Source: Azonexus sp. (GTDB taxonomy: Bacteria; Pseudomonadota; Gammaproteobacteria; Burkholderiales; Rhodocyclaceae). From it: a stretch of 5,392 nucleotides of DNA. Shown piece by piece: positions 1 through 5,392 of the stretch. The notes beneath the pieces were generated by a model, which saw nothing but the letters and a program-made list of their open reading frames with translations, ran no database searches and was not told where the DNA came from. Every line of letters starts with the position of its first letter. The stretch's first letter is position 1. The stretch is from the NCBI GenBank assembly GCA_030697085.1, contig JAUYQT010000255.1, forward strand, positions 1 to 5,392, written 5' to 3'. The translations under genes were made by a program, and so were the position numbers.

Positions 1-878
1 TCCCCGGGAAAAGCGTGCTTGAATGAATTCGTGACCAGTTCATTGAGGAGCAGACCGCAGGGAATCGTTCGCTCCAGATCAAGTTGGACGCTTTCCGGTG
101 GTAGCACGATGTGCAGCGTGATGCGGTTGCCGGTGCCGCGATAGGTGGCACGGATCGAATGCATCAGACGTTCCAGATAATCGCCCAGATCGAGGCGCGA
201 AAAATCCTTGCGTTCGTAGAGTAGCTGGTGGGTCAGTGCCATTGCCTTCACGCGGCCGCAACTCTCGGCCAGCATGGCGCGCAGGCGAGGGTCGGCGGCA
301 TGGTCGGCCTGTAGATTGAGCAGGCTGGTAATCACCTGGAGATTATTTTTGACGCGGTGGTGGACTTCGTTGAGCAATACGGTTTTTTCCAGCAATGCAT
401 TTTCCAGTCGTTGCTGAGTGCGCTGGCGCTCGGTGATGTCGATGATCGAAGCCAGTACCATCACTCCCGCCTCGGTATCGATCGGGTTGAGGCCGATCTC
501 GACCGGGAATTCGCTGCCGTCCGAGCGGCGGCCGGCAAGATCGCGCCCGACGCCCATCGGTCGCGGCTTTGAATCGCCGAAAAAACCAGCACGGTAAGCC
601 ACATGGTGCTGGCGGAAACGTTCCGGCACGAGAATCTCGACCGATTGCCCGATCAGCGCGGTGCGCTCGTAATTGAACATCCGTTCGGTCTGCGCGTTGA
701 CCAGCACCATGATGCCGTTACGATCGATCATGACCATTGCACTCGGTGCCCACTCGACCACGCGGCGGAATGAGTCCTCACTGAGTTGCGGTCCGACGCT
801 TAATGGCAATAAGTGCGTACAGGAAAGCTGACTTTCCGCTTCTTCCGTGGTCCTGCTGTGGGGCGAAAAAACATCCAT
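1..878 (-). CDS. PAS-domain sensor histidine kinase, HisKA_2 type (3' end outside the window)
   Basis: Translating from the ATG at 878 gives 292 residues open to the window edge. No transmembrane segment is visible, so a cytoplasmic sensor is likely. A PAS domain spans about residues 35-150, ending in the typical DITERQR. A short helix leads to a HisKA_2 dimerisation box, EVHHRVKNNLQ, at 171-181; the likely phospho-acceptor is His174, the histidine before Arg. The start of the HATPase_c domain follows, with the N-box ELVTNSFKHAF at 280-290 and Asn284 as the expected Mg-ATP ligand. The glycine-rich ATP-lid motifs lie beyond the window. Known of the family: such kinases autophosphorylate on His and pass phosphate to a response regulator; none is visible here. 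The start is well supported: AAGGAG lies 6 nt upstream and an in-frame TGA sits at 903-905. Signal and partner are unknown. The gene lies 106 nt after osmC. Confidence 0.9.
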   Translation of the reverse strand, partial: MDVFSPHSRTTEEAESQLSCTHLLPLSVGPQLSEDSFRRVVEWAPSAMVMIDRNGIMVLVNAQTERMFNYERTALIGQSVEILVPERFRQHHVAYRAGFFGDSKPRPMGVGRDLAGRRSDGSEFPVEIGLNPIDTEAGVMVLASIIDITERQRTQQRLENALLEKTVLLNEVHHRVKNNLQVITSLLNLQADHAADPRLRAMLAESCGRVKAMALTHQLLYERKDFSRLDLGDYLERLMHSIRATYRGTGNRITLHIVLPPESVQLDLERTIPCGLLLNELVTNSFKHAFPG

Positions 879-884
879 GCCGAG

Positions 885-890
885 CTCCTT
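885..890 (-). promoter_or_regulatory. Ribosome binding site of the PAS histidine kinase
   Basis: AAGGAG on the minus strand, 6 nt before the ATG at 878. An in-frame TGA at 903-905 with no other ATG in between fixes the kinase start here. Confidence 0.8.
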
Positions 891-896
891 CTTGGC

Positions 897-909
897 CTGA
901 TTTCATCAG
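897..909 (-). repeat. Small inverted repeat in the kinase leader
   Basis: CTGAT-GAA-ATCAG is a perfect 5-bp inverted repeat with a 3-nt loop, just upstream of the kinase ribosome binding site. It could be a weak leader hairpin or a short operator. It is too small to assign a role, and chance is a fair explanation. Confidence 0.3.
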
Positions 910-941
910 AGCAAGGCCGTCGTTCTGAGCAAACCAGCGTG

Positions 942-972
942 ATTATTAGTAGACAGAGACAGGCTGGAACAA
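942..972 (-). promoter_or_regulatory. Possible weak sigma-70 promoter for the PAS histidine kinase
   Basis: In the 106-bp gap between osmC and the kinase, the minus strand has AATAAT (942-947), five of six matches to the -10 consensus. A poor -35 candidate, TTGTTC (967-972), lies 19 nt upstream. The leader would be about 55 nt. No convincing terminator follows osmC, so read-through from osmC is equally possible. The spacing is long and the -35 weak. Confidence 0.22.
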
Positions 973-984
973 GAAAAAATTCCG

Positions 985-1410
985 TTATTCCTCCAGCTTT
1001 ACCGAAAGCGTAATCGTCGCATTGAGCAGCTTTGAAACCGGGCAGTCGGCCTTGGCTGCATAGGCGATTTTTTCAAAGGCTGCCAGATCGCCCCCCGGAA
1101 TGTTGGCGACCAGATCAAGATGGACGGCGATGATCTCGAATCCGCCGTCCATCTTGTCGAGCGTCACGGCGGCCCAAGTGTGAAGGTGTTTAGCCGTCAA
1201 GCCTTCTTTTTCCAGCGCTGCAGCAAGTGCCATGGTGAAACAGCCGGCATGGGCGGCGCCAATCAATTCTTCCGGATTGGTCCCCGGCCCCTCTTCAAAA
1301 CGAGTGTTGAAGCCGTACGGCGTTTTTTCCAATACGCAACTCTGGGTCGAGAGTGTGCCGTTGCCACTTTTGAGGCCCCCTGCCCAGGTTGCTGACGCGC
1401 TGCGTTGCAT
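985..1410 (-). CDS. osmC: OsmC-family peroxiredoxin (organic hydroperoxide reductase)
   Basis: This 141-residue cytoplasmic protein has full family length and resembles E. coli OsmC closely along its length (PYGFNTRFE, GTNPEELIGAAHAGCF, AKADCPVS). The family uses two cysteines to reduce organic and inorganic hydroperoxides. Both are present: the peroxidatic Cys57 in HAGCFTMAL and the resolving Cys123 in ADCPVSKLL. The Arg and Glu that activate the peroxidatic cysteine are also in place (Arg37 in NTRFE, Glu47-Glu48 in NPEEL). The start at 1410 has a strong Shine-Dalgarno 7 nt upstream. It begins 24 nt after the stop of the CHRD gene, so the two are probably co-transcribed. In other bacteria osmC is induced by osmotic or general stress; the sequence here does not show which regulator acts. 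Motifs favour the OsmC subgroup over Ohr. Confidence 0.95.
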   Translation of the reverse strand: MQRSASATWAGGLKSGNGTLSTQSCVLEKTPYGFNTRFEEGPGTNPEELIGAAHAGCFTMALAAALEKEGLTAKHLHTWAAVTLDKMDGGFEIIAVHLDLVANIPGGDLAAFEKIAYAAKADCPVSKLLNATITLSVKLEE

Positions 1411-1417
1411 GATGCGG

Positions 1418-1423
1418 CCTCCC
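1418..1423 (-). promoter_or_regulatory. Ribosome binding site of osmC
   Basis: GGGAGG on the minus strand, 7 nt before the osmC ATG at 1410, within the 24-nt gap after the CHRD stop codon. It supports independent, efficient initiation of osmC on a shared mRNA. Confidence 0.75.
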
Positions 1424-1434
1424 GTGTCGATTGT

Positions 1435-1902
1435 TTAATAGCTCCCCTTCGGTTTTTCACCAGCCTTCAAAGGCAACAACTGGGCACGAAGCTCACCATC
1501 GGGATGTTGAGCCGTATGGACATGAACGTAGAGGTTACCGGCGAGGAAGCTGGCGTACTGGGCATCGTTCAATTTGGTGTTGGGCGGAACGGCATAACTG
1601 TCATCGGCGGTTTTTCCCAGGGTAACGATGACTGGCCCGTTCTTGCCGGCGGGGGCTTCGTGGATATGCACCATCGTCGGTGCCAGCCCGAAGGTCTTGA
1701 TGCTGCCAATTACCACGTGGTTAGGCGTAATCGTGAATTGACCGGTGCCGCGGGCTGTCGTCATGACCGGCGGCACCACGGTGCTGCCGGTCAGCGAAAC
1801 TGAAATCGGTTCCTGGGCGTAGAGGTTGGTCGAGGCCAGAAAAATCAGGGCGAGCGGCGCGATCCGGCTGAACAGACGGGTGCGGAATGATTGATTGAGC
1901 AT
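1435..1902 (-). CDS. Exported CHRD-domain protein
   Basis: A 155-residue protein with an N-terminal signal peptide: Arg-containing start, hydrophobic stretch APLALIFLAS, and likely cleavage near residue 29 (NLYA/QE). The mature part is essentially one CHRD domain, about residues 33-145. Its conserved ends are MVHIHEAPAG (78-86) and LYVHVHTAQHPDGELRAQL (124-142), with repeated histidines at 79, 81, 127, 129 and 133. CHRD was first named from chordin; bacterial versions are secreted or periplasmic and mostly of unknown function. The clustered histidines make metal binding conceivable, but that is inference. The start at 1902 is preferred over an in-frame upstream codon at 1947 because GAGGAG lies 6 nt before it and the signal peptide then begins properly. 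The tail KAGEKPKGSY is polar. It precedes osmC by 24 nt, suggesting an operon linked to stress or the envelope. Confidence 0.88.
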   Translation of the reverse strand: MLNQSFRTRLFSRIAPLALIFLASTNLYAQEPISVSLTGSTVVPPVMTTARGTGQFTITPNHVVIGSIKTFGLAPTMVHIHEAPAGKNGPVIVTLGKTADDSYAVPPNTKLNDAQYASFLAGNLYVHVHTAQHPDGELRAQLLPLKAGEKPKGSY

Positions 1903-1908
1903 GTTTGA

Positions 1909-1914
1909 CTCCTC
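1909..1914 (-). promoter_or_regulatory. Ribosome binding site that fixes the CHRD gene start
   Basis: GAGGAG on the minus strand, 6 nt before the ATG at 1902. It decides against the in-frame start at 1947, which would add 15 residues before the signal peptide. Confidence 0.8.
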
Positions 1915-1981
1915 GAAAAATAGTTGGAATGGGGGCGGTTGGGGCAAGTAGAAAGGCGTTTGTCCGGCCTATCTGCTTTCT

Positions 1982-2026
1982 TTGACCGCACTGAAAGAAA
2001 AAAATTTCTTCAGGTAGCCCGGTCAA
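1982..2026 (-). repeat. Nested inverted repeat (stem-loop) upstream of the CHRD-osmC operon
   Basis: A 7-bp outer arm pair, TTGACCG (minus strand, 2026-2020) and CGGTCAA (1988-1982), encloses a second pair: CTGAAGAAA and TTTCTTTCAG, 9 bp with one bulged T and a TTTT loop. A 6x2 internal loop separates the two stems. It lies 80-124 nt before the CHRD start codon. No T-tract follows on either strand, so it is not a classic intrinsic terminator. The outer arm contains TTGACC, which could be a -35 element, but no good -10 lies at proper spacing. It may be a leader RNA structure or a dyad operator. Confidence 0.5.
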
Positions 2027-2054
2027 CTGGCAAAAGCCCCGCATTTCCGCTGTC

Positions 2055-2069
2055 TCTCTGCATCTCTGC
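2055..2069 (-). repeat. Short direct repeat GCAGAGA x2
   Basis: On the minus strand GCAGAGA occurs twice with an 8-bp period, between the two intergenic stem-loops. It resembles the CGCAGAG-type degenerate repeats scattered in many proteobacterial intergenic regions, but two units alone are weak evidence. Confidence 0.3.
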
Positions 2070-2090
2070 GGTTCAACAGAATTTTCGAGG

Positions 2091-2123
2091 TTGATGCTTT
2101 GCAACTATTTTGCAGGGCATCAA
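2091..2123 (-). terminator. Stem-loop after the cheB-cheR fusion gene, possibly a 3' end structure
   Basis: TTGATGC (2091-2097) pairs with GCATCAA (2117-2123), and inside these TGCAA (2100-2104) pairs with TTGCA (2110-2114) around a 5-nt loop. Only a 2x2 mismatch (CC/AA on the minus strand, U-G wobbles on the plus) interrupts what is otherwise a 14-bp stem. It begins 13 nt after the stop codon at 2137, where an mRNA 3' hairpin would be expected. No U-tract follows, so it may be a Rho-linked or mRNA-protecting structure rather than a true intrinsic terminator. Confidence 0.5.
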
Positions 2124-2136
2124 GATGGTGTCGATT

Positions 2137-4698
2137 TTAAATGGCGACTTTGCCGACCGCCCGCAGTTCCGCCTCAAGTGTTTTGGCCCGGCTGATGTCG
2201 TTGAAGGTAATGACCACGCCATCTATGACGTTTTCCAGAGTGCGGTAGGGCATGATCTTGACCTGAAACCAACGCCCGTCGCCCGTGGCAACTTCACGAT
2301 CGGAAAAAGCCAGCGTGTTCAGTACCTCCTCGGCATCGCTGGGCAGATTGGCGTAGCTCAGGCTGGTCACAATATCGGAGAGCGGCCGACCGAGATCGCT
2401 CGGGATCAGTTTGAAGAGGCGTGTTGCTTGTGTCGTGAAGCGTCTGACGTGTAGCGCGTTATCAAGGAATATGGTGGCGATATCGGTACTGTTGAGCAGG
2501 TTTTTCATGTCATTGTTGGCTGACGAAAGCTCATCGACTTTGGTTTGCAGTTCGATATTGACGGTCTGCAGTTCTTCGTTGAGCGACTGCATTTCCTCCT
2601 TCGAGGTGGTCAATTCTTCATTGGTGGACTGCAATTCCTCGTTGGTCGATTGCAGTTCCTCGCTGGCCGATTTGACCTCTTCCTGCGACGTTTGCATTTC
2701 TTCGTGCAGACGCTTGATTTCCTGCTTGGCCTGGGCCAGCGCCGTTGCCAGCTCCAGTTCGCGTTCCGCCCGGCGGGGTGTTTTTTTGCCGGCCACCATT
2801 GTCGGCAGGGGTGATTCGGCAATGCTGGCGACCTCGGTGAGGATCAGCATCGCCATGCCGCACAGCGCGCCGGGTTCCTTGATCGGATACACCGTTAAAT
2901 CGACGCTTTGCCGACTGTCGTTAGTGCCAACCTGCAAATCACGGCAAATCACGGTTTCACCGCTACGCAGCGCCTGGGGCAGTGCCAGGGAGATTTCCTG
3001 ACGCAGGCCCTGGCGCGCCATGGCGTAAATATTCCAGTTAACCTTGCCCGCCGCTGGCTCGAGATATTTTCCTGTGCGCCCGTTGATGTAGACCAGATCA
3101 CCGCTGGCGGTGACCAGTACCGCGGCGGGTGAGAAGTTCTGAAGCAGCAACTGATCAGCAAGGTTTTGCAGGTTAGGCGGGGCGGATTTGGGCTTGGTGT
3201 CCATAACAGACTCAGTGTTGGTTGGGGTGTGACGGCTAGGAAATTCAAGTTCGTTGGCCGGTGTGATGCTGCTATTGCGCCGGAACAGACGCGCCTTGCT
3301 TTCCAGTGGGTCGAACAGCTCGTTCAAGCCGCCAATGGATTCGGCGCTGCCCAACATTAAAATGCCGCCCGGTTTCAGGCTGTAATGGAAAATCGGCAGC
3401 AGTTTTTTCTGTAAATCGGGGCCAAGATAGATCAAGAGATTGCGGCAGCTAAGGAGATCCAGCTTGGTAAAGGGTGGATCCATGATCAGGTTTTGCGGTG
3501 CGAAAACCACCATGTCGCGAATTTTTTTGGCAACCCGAAAACTGCCCCCTTCGTCAACAAAAAAACGCTTCAGGCGCTCTTCCGAAACATCAATCGCGAT
3601 ATTGGCCGGATAGACGGCGCGCCGGGCTTTTTCAATCGCGTCCTGGTCGAGATCGGTGGCGAAAATTTGCAGCGATTGGCGTGTTGGCGGATTTTGTTTT
3701 TCCTGCAATTCACGAAAGCTGATGGCAAGAGAGTAGGCTTCTTCGCCGCTCGAACAGCCCGCTACCCACGCCCGTAAGGTGCTGCGCGAAGGGTTGTTGG
3801 CGAGCATTTCGGGCAGGACTCGATCTTGCAAATAAGCCCAGGTGGCCGGATCGCGGAAAAAATTGGTGACGCCGATCAGGAGTTCCTTGAACAGCAGGTC
3901 AAGCTCTTGTGGGTTTTCGTTGAGGTAATGCACGTAGTCGCCAATCCGCTTTAGCTGGTGAATGGCAATACGGCGCTCGATGCGGCGGTAGAGCGTGGTT
4001 TTCTTGTAGAGCGAGAAATCTTGCCCCGTTCTCTGGTGCAACAGAATGCAGATTTTGTTGAAGGCGCTGAGATGTGCTGCTGACTCAGTGGCCACATTCA
4101 GATCGACGCTCTTGGGCGAACTTTTCAGGTTCAGCGTCGCAATAATGCGTTGTGGCAAGGCGTCGGCCGGGGCGATGATGTCGGCCAGGCCGGCATTGAT
4201 GACGCTCTTCGGCATGCTGTCAAATTTGGCGTTGGTCAGCGTTTGCGCCAGCACCAGGCCACCTTGCTCCTTGATGGCGCCGGCACCGAGGGTGCCATCA
4301 GAACCCATGCCGGAAAGAATGACGCCGATGGCCAGTTCATGGCGATCATCGGCGAGTGCGCGAAAGAAAAAATCGATCGGCAGGCGCAAGCCGCGCGCAG
4401 CCACGGGTTCGAGCAAATAGAGACTGTCGTGCAGGATGGAAAGATCGCTATTGGGGGGGATGACATAAACGCAGTTCGGTTTGACTTTCATCCGGCTTTT
4501 GGCCTGGGCGACCGGCATCAATGTCGAGCGCTGCAGCAGTTCCGGCATCATTCCTTTGTAGTCAGGGTCGAGGTGCTGGATGACGACAAAGGCCATGCCG
4601 CTAGCGATGGGGACATGGCTGAGGAACTGCTCCAGCGCTTCAAGTCCGCCAGCCGAGGCGCCGATGGCAACGATCGGGAATTTTCGGTAAAGCGGCAT
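2137..4698 (-). CDS. CheB-CheR fusion with PAS, coiled-coil and PAS domains
   Basis: From the ATG at 4698 this is 853 residues. Residues 8-190 are a CheB methylesterase domain with its triad: Ser15 (GASAGG), His42 (IQHLDP), Asp134 (GMGSDG). Residues 210-475 are a CheR methyltransferase: helical N-part, NFFRD at 279-283, SAM-binding AGCSSGEEAYSLA at 313-325, ATDLD at 347-351, CRNLLIYL at 418-425. A PAS-like domain (about 512-625), a ten-heptad coiled coil (664-733) and a C-terminal PAS domain (735-840) follow. CheR methylates and CheB demethylates receptor glutamates in chemotaxis; fusions like this are usually linked to non-chemotactic signalling, with targets largely unknown. There is no receiver domain before CheB. 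The protein stops right after the last PAS, where many relatives carry a kinase. The start is uncertain: 4698 lies 7 nt after the upstream stop and leaves a normal short N-terminus; ATG 4758 (+20 residues) and TTG 4821 (+41) overlap the upstream gene. None has a strong ribosome binding site. Confidence 0.93.
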   Translation of the reverse strand: MPLYRKFPIVAIGASAGGLEALEQFLSHVPIASGMAFVVIQHLDPDYKGMMPELLQRSTLMPVAQAKSRMKVKPNCVYVIPPNSDLSILHDSLYLLEPVAARGLRLPIDFFFRALADDRHELAIGVILSGMGSDGTLGAGAIKEQGGLVLAQTLTNAKFDSMPKSVINAGLADIIAPADALPQRIIATLNLKSSPKSVDLNVATESAAHLSAFNKICILLHQRTGQDFSLYKKTTLYRRIERRIAIHQLKRIGDYVHYLNENPQELDLLFKELLIGVTNFFRDPATWAYLQDRVLPEMLANNPSRSTLRAWVAGCSSGEEAYSLAISFRELQEKQNPPTRQSLQIFATDLDQDAIEKARRAVYPANIAIDVSEERLKRFFVDEGGSFRVAKKIRDMVVFAPQNLIMDPPFTKLDLLSCRNLLIYLGPDLQKKLLPIFHYSLKPGGILMLGSAESIGGLNELFDPLESKARLFRRNSSITPANELEFPSRHTPTNTESVMDTKPKSAPPNLQNLADQLLLQNFSPAAVLVTASGDLVYINGRTGKYLEPAAGKVNWNIYAMARQGLRQEISLALPQALRSGETVICRDLQVGTNDSRQSVDLTVYPIKEPGALCGMAMLILTEVASIAESPLPTMVAGKKTPRRAERELELATALAQAKQEIKRLHEEMQTSQEEVKSASEELQSTNEELQSTNEELTTSKEEMQSLNEELQTVNIELQTKVDELSSANNDMKNLLNSTDIATIFLDNALHVRRFTTQATRLFKLIPSDLGRPLSDIVTSLSYANLPSDAEEVLNTLAFSDREVATGDGRWFQVKIMPYRTLENVIDGVVITFNDISRAKTLEAELRAVGKVAI
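2500..2709 (-). repeat. Ten imperfect 21-bp repeats encoding a heptad coiled coil
   Basis: Within the CheB-CheR fusion, 210 bp encode ten consecutive seven-residue units (residues 664-733) of the form x-N-E-E-L-Q-S, the central ones being ASEELQS, TNEELQS, TNEELTT, SKEEMQS and LNEELQT. The 21-bp units remain recognisably similar in DNA. Such coiled coils joining PAS domains act as signalling helices and dimerisation rods. Copy number could change by slippage in steps that keep the frame. Confidence 0.8.
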
Positions 4699-4705
4699 GG
4701 CTGCT

Positions 4706-5392
4706 TTATCGGCCAGCGCTTTGGGCCTGGCCTGGCTCGTCCTTGCGTTGCTTGGCATGGGCCGGAACTCGCTGATTGGTCTTGGGCTGTCTAGCTTGCG
4801 CTGTATCCGGCAGCGCGGCAATTGCTATCTGATTTTGTCCCATTATTCTGGCTTGCTTCAAGGCCTGATCCGCACGCTTGAACCCCTCGCCGGCGGTTGC
4901 ATCGGTGGCATAAATTGCGCTGATACCAACGCTGATTGTGATCGGGATACACTGATCTGCGATATTGATCGACGTTTCTGCGGTTTTGTTACGCAGGCGC
5001 TGGACGAAAACATTGGCGGCTGTTCGATCACTATCGGGAAGCAGCACGGCAATTTTTTCATCGTCGATTCGTCCGGCAATATCGATATCGCGAATCTCTC
5101 GACATAGCAAGGCTGAAAAGAGGGCAAGTGCGGCATCCCTGGCCAGAGGGCCGAGTGCCGTGTTGATGGCGCTGAGATGATCAAGACTGAAAAAGACCAT
5201 CGCGCAGGATTGGTTGACCGTGCGTTTTAGCCGGGCATGGGCCAGTTTTAAGTGAGAGTCAAAGTGTTCCCGGCTGGATAAGCTGGTGAGTGGGTCGATC
5301 CGCGCCAGGCGGCGCAGTTCCATTTCCATTGCTTTCGCGGCCGTGACATCCTCAAAAACAGTCAGAGCGGCGTTATGACCTTCCCACGTCAC
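4706..5392 (-). CDS. PAS-GGDEF protein with degenerate GGDEF motif (5' end outside the window)
   Basis: The last 228 residues of a larger protein (numbered from the window edge); the frame is open at the edge, so the GTG there is not taken as the start. Residues 1-20 look like the end of a PAS domain (ALTVFEDVTAAKA). A GGDEF domain follows at about 29-192: RIDPLTSLSSREHF at 31-44, the metal-site region FFSLDHLSAIN at 67-76, and ITISVGIS at 151-158. The signature that should read GGDEF before AVLLP is instead DDEKI at 110-114, so diguanylate cyclase activity is probably lost. An RxxD motif, Arg101-Asp104, sits at the spacing of the product-binding I-site, so c-di-GMP binding may persist (inference). 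A polar, Gln/Lys/Ala-rich tail of about 35 residues ends the protein. The CheB-CheR fusion starts 7 nt after its TAA, suggesting co-transcription and translational coupling. N-terminal inputs are unseen. Confidence 0.88.
   Translation of the reverse strand: MTWEGHNAALTVFEDVTAAKAMEMELRRLARIDPLTSLSSREHFDSHLKLAHARLKRTVNQSCAMVFFSLDHLSAINTALGPLARDAALALFSALLCREIRDIDIAGRIDDEKIAVLLPDSDRTAANVFVQRLRNKTAETSINIADQCIPITISVGISAIYATDATAGEGFKRADQALKQARIMGQNQIAIAALPDTAQARQPKTNQRVPAHAKQRKDEPGQAQSAGR

Noticed and set aside
1405..1803. Plus-strand frame of 132 residues antisense to the CHRD gene
   Set aside because: It is a shadow of the CHRD frame with no ribosome binding site or family resemblance seen.
1982..2026. 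Classic intrinsic terminator
   Set aside because: The T-run is in the loop, not after the stem, and no T-tract follows on either strand, so it is listed only as an inverted repeat.
1998..2026. Sigma-70 promoter with TTGACC as -35 for the CHRD-osmC operon
   Set aside because: At 17-nt spacing the -10 position is TTTTTT, a poor match, and no better box lies nearby.
1721..2104. Minus-strand frame of 127 residues crossing the intergenic region into the CHRD gene
   Set aside because: It overlaps the CHRD coding sequence in another frame, runs through both the direct repeat and a stem-loop, and shows no recognisable domain. The CHRD frame has the signal peptide and ribosome binding site.
2411..3001. 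Plus-strand open frame of 196 residues, rich in Ser, Cys and Leu
   Set aside because: It lies antisense to the coiled-coil region of the CheB-CheR fusion. Its repetitive composition is the reverse complement of the 21-bp heptad repeats, and it shows no domain.
4150..4794. Plus-strand open frame of 214 residues
   Set aside because: It is antisense to the well-conserved CheB domain, whose catalytic motifs are all in the minus-strand frame. The translation matches no family I know.
5390..5392. GTG at the window edge as the true start of the GGDEF protein
   Set aside because: The translation begins inside the end of a PAS domain, so the gene almost certainly continues beyond the window.

Overview
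The window carries five genes, all on the minus strand, so the reading order is right to left. Protein families, strong Shine-Dalgarno sequences and moderately high GC point to a Gram-negative proteobacterium. The OsmC protein is close in sequence to the enterobacterial one. A betaproteobacterium is my best guess, but nothing here proves the lineage.

Layout in transcription order: (1) 5392-4706, the 3' part of a PAS-GGDEF protein whose GGDEF signature is degenerate while an RxxD I-site-like motif remains. (2) 4698-2137, a large CheB-CheR-PAS-coiled coil-PAS fusion that starts 7 nt after the preceding stop. (3) A 234-bp intergenic region (1903-2136) holding two extended stem-loops and a short GCAGAGA direct repeat, but no gene. 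(4) 1902-1435, an exported CHRD-domain protein, followed after 24 nt by (5) 1410-985, an OsmC-type peroxiredoxin; these two look like one operon. (6) After a 106-bp gap, 878-1 is the 5' part of a soluble PAS histidine kinase of the HisKA_2 type, cut by the window edge within its ATPase domain.

Functionally this is a signalling cluster around a small stress/envelope operon. The CheB-CheR fusion has intact methylesterase and methyltransferase motifs. It lacks a receiver domain and ends right after its last PAS domain, where many relatives continue into a kinase module. A separate PAS-HisKA_2 kinase lies just beyond the CHRD-osmC pair, so kinase and CheB/CheR may be parts of one split pathway; this is inference. 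The upstream degenerate GGDEF protein may add a c-di-GMP-sensing input. No chemoreceptor, cheA, response regulator, RNA gene, mobile element or CRISPR array is visible.
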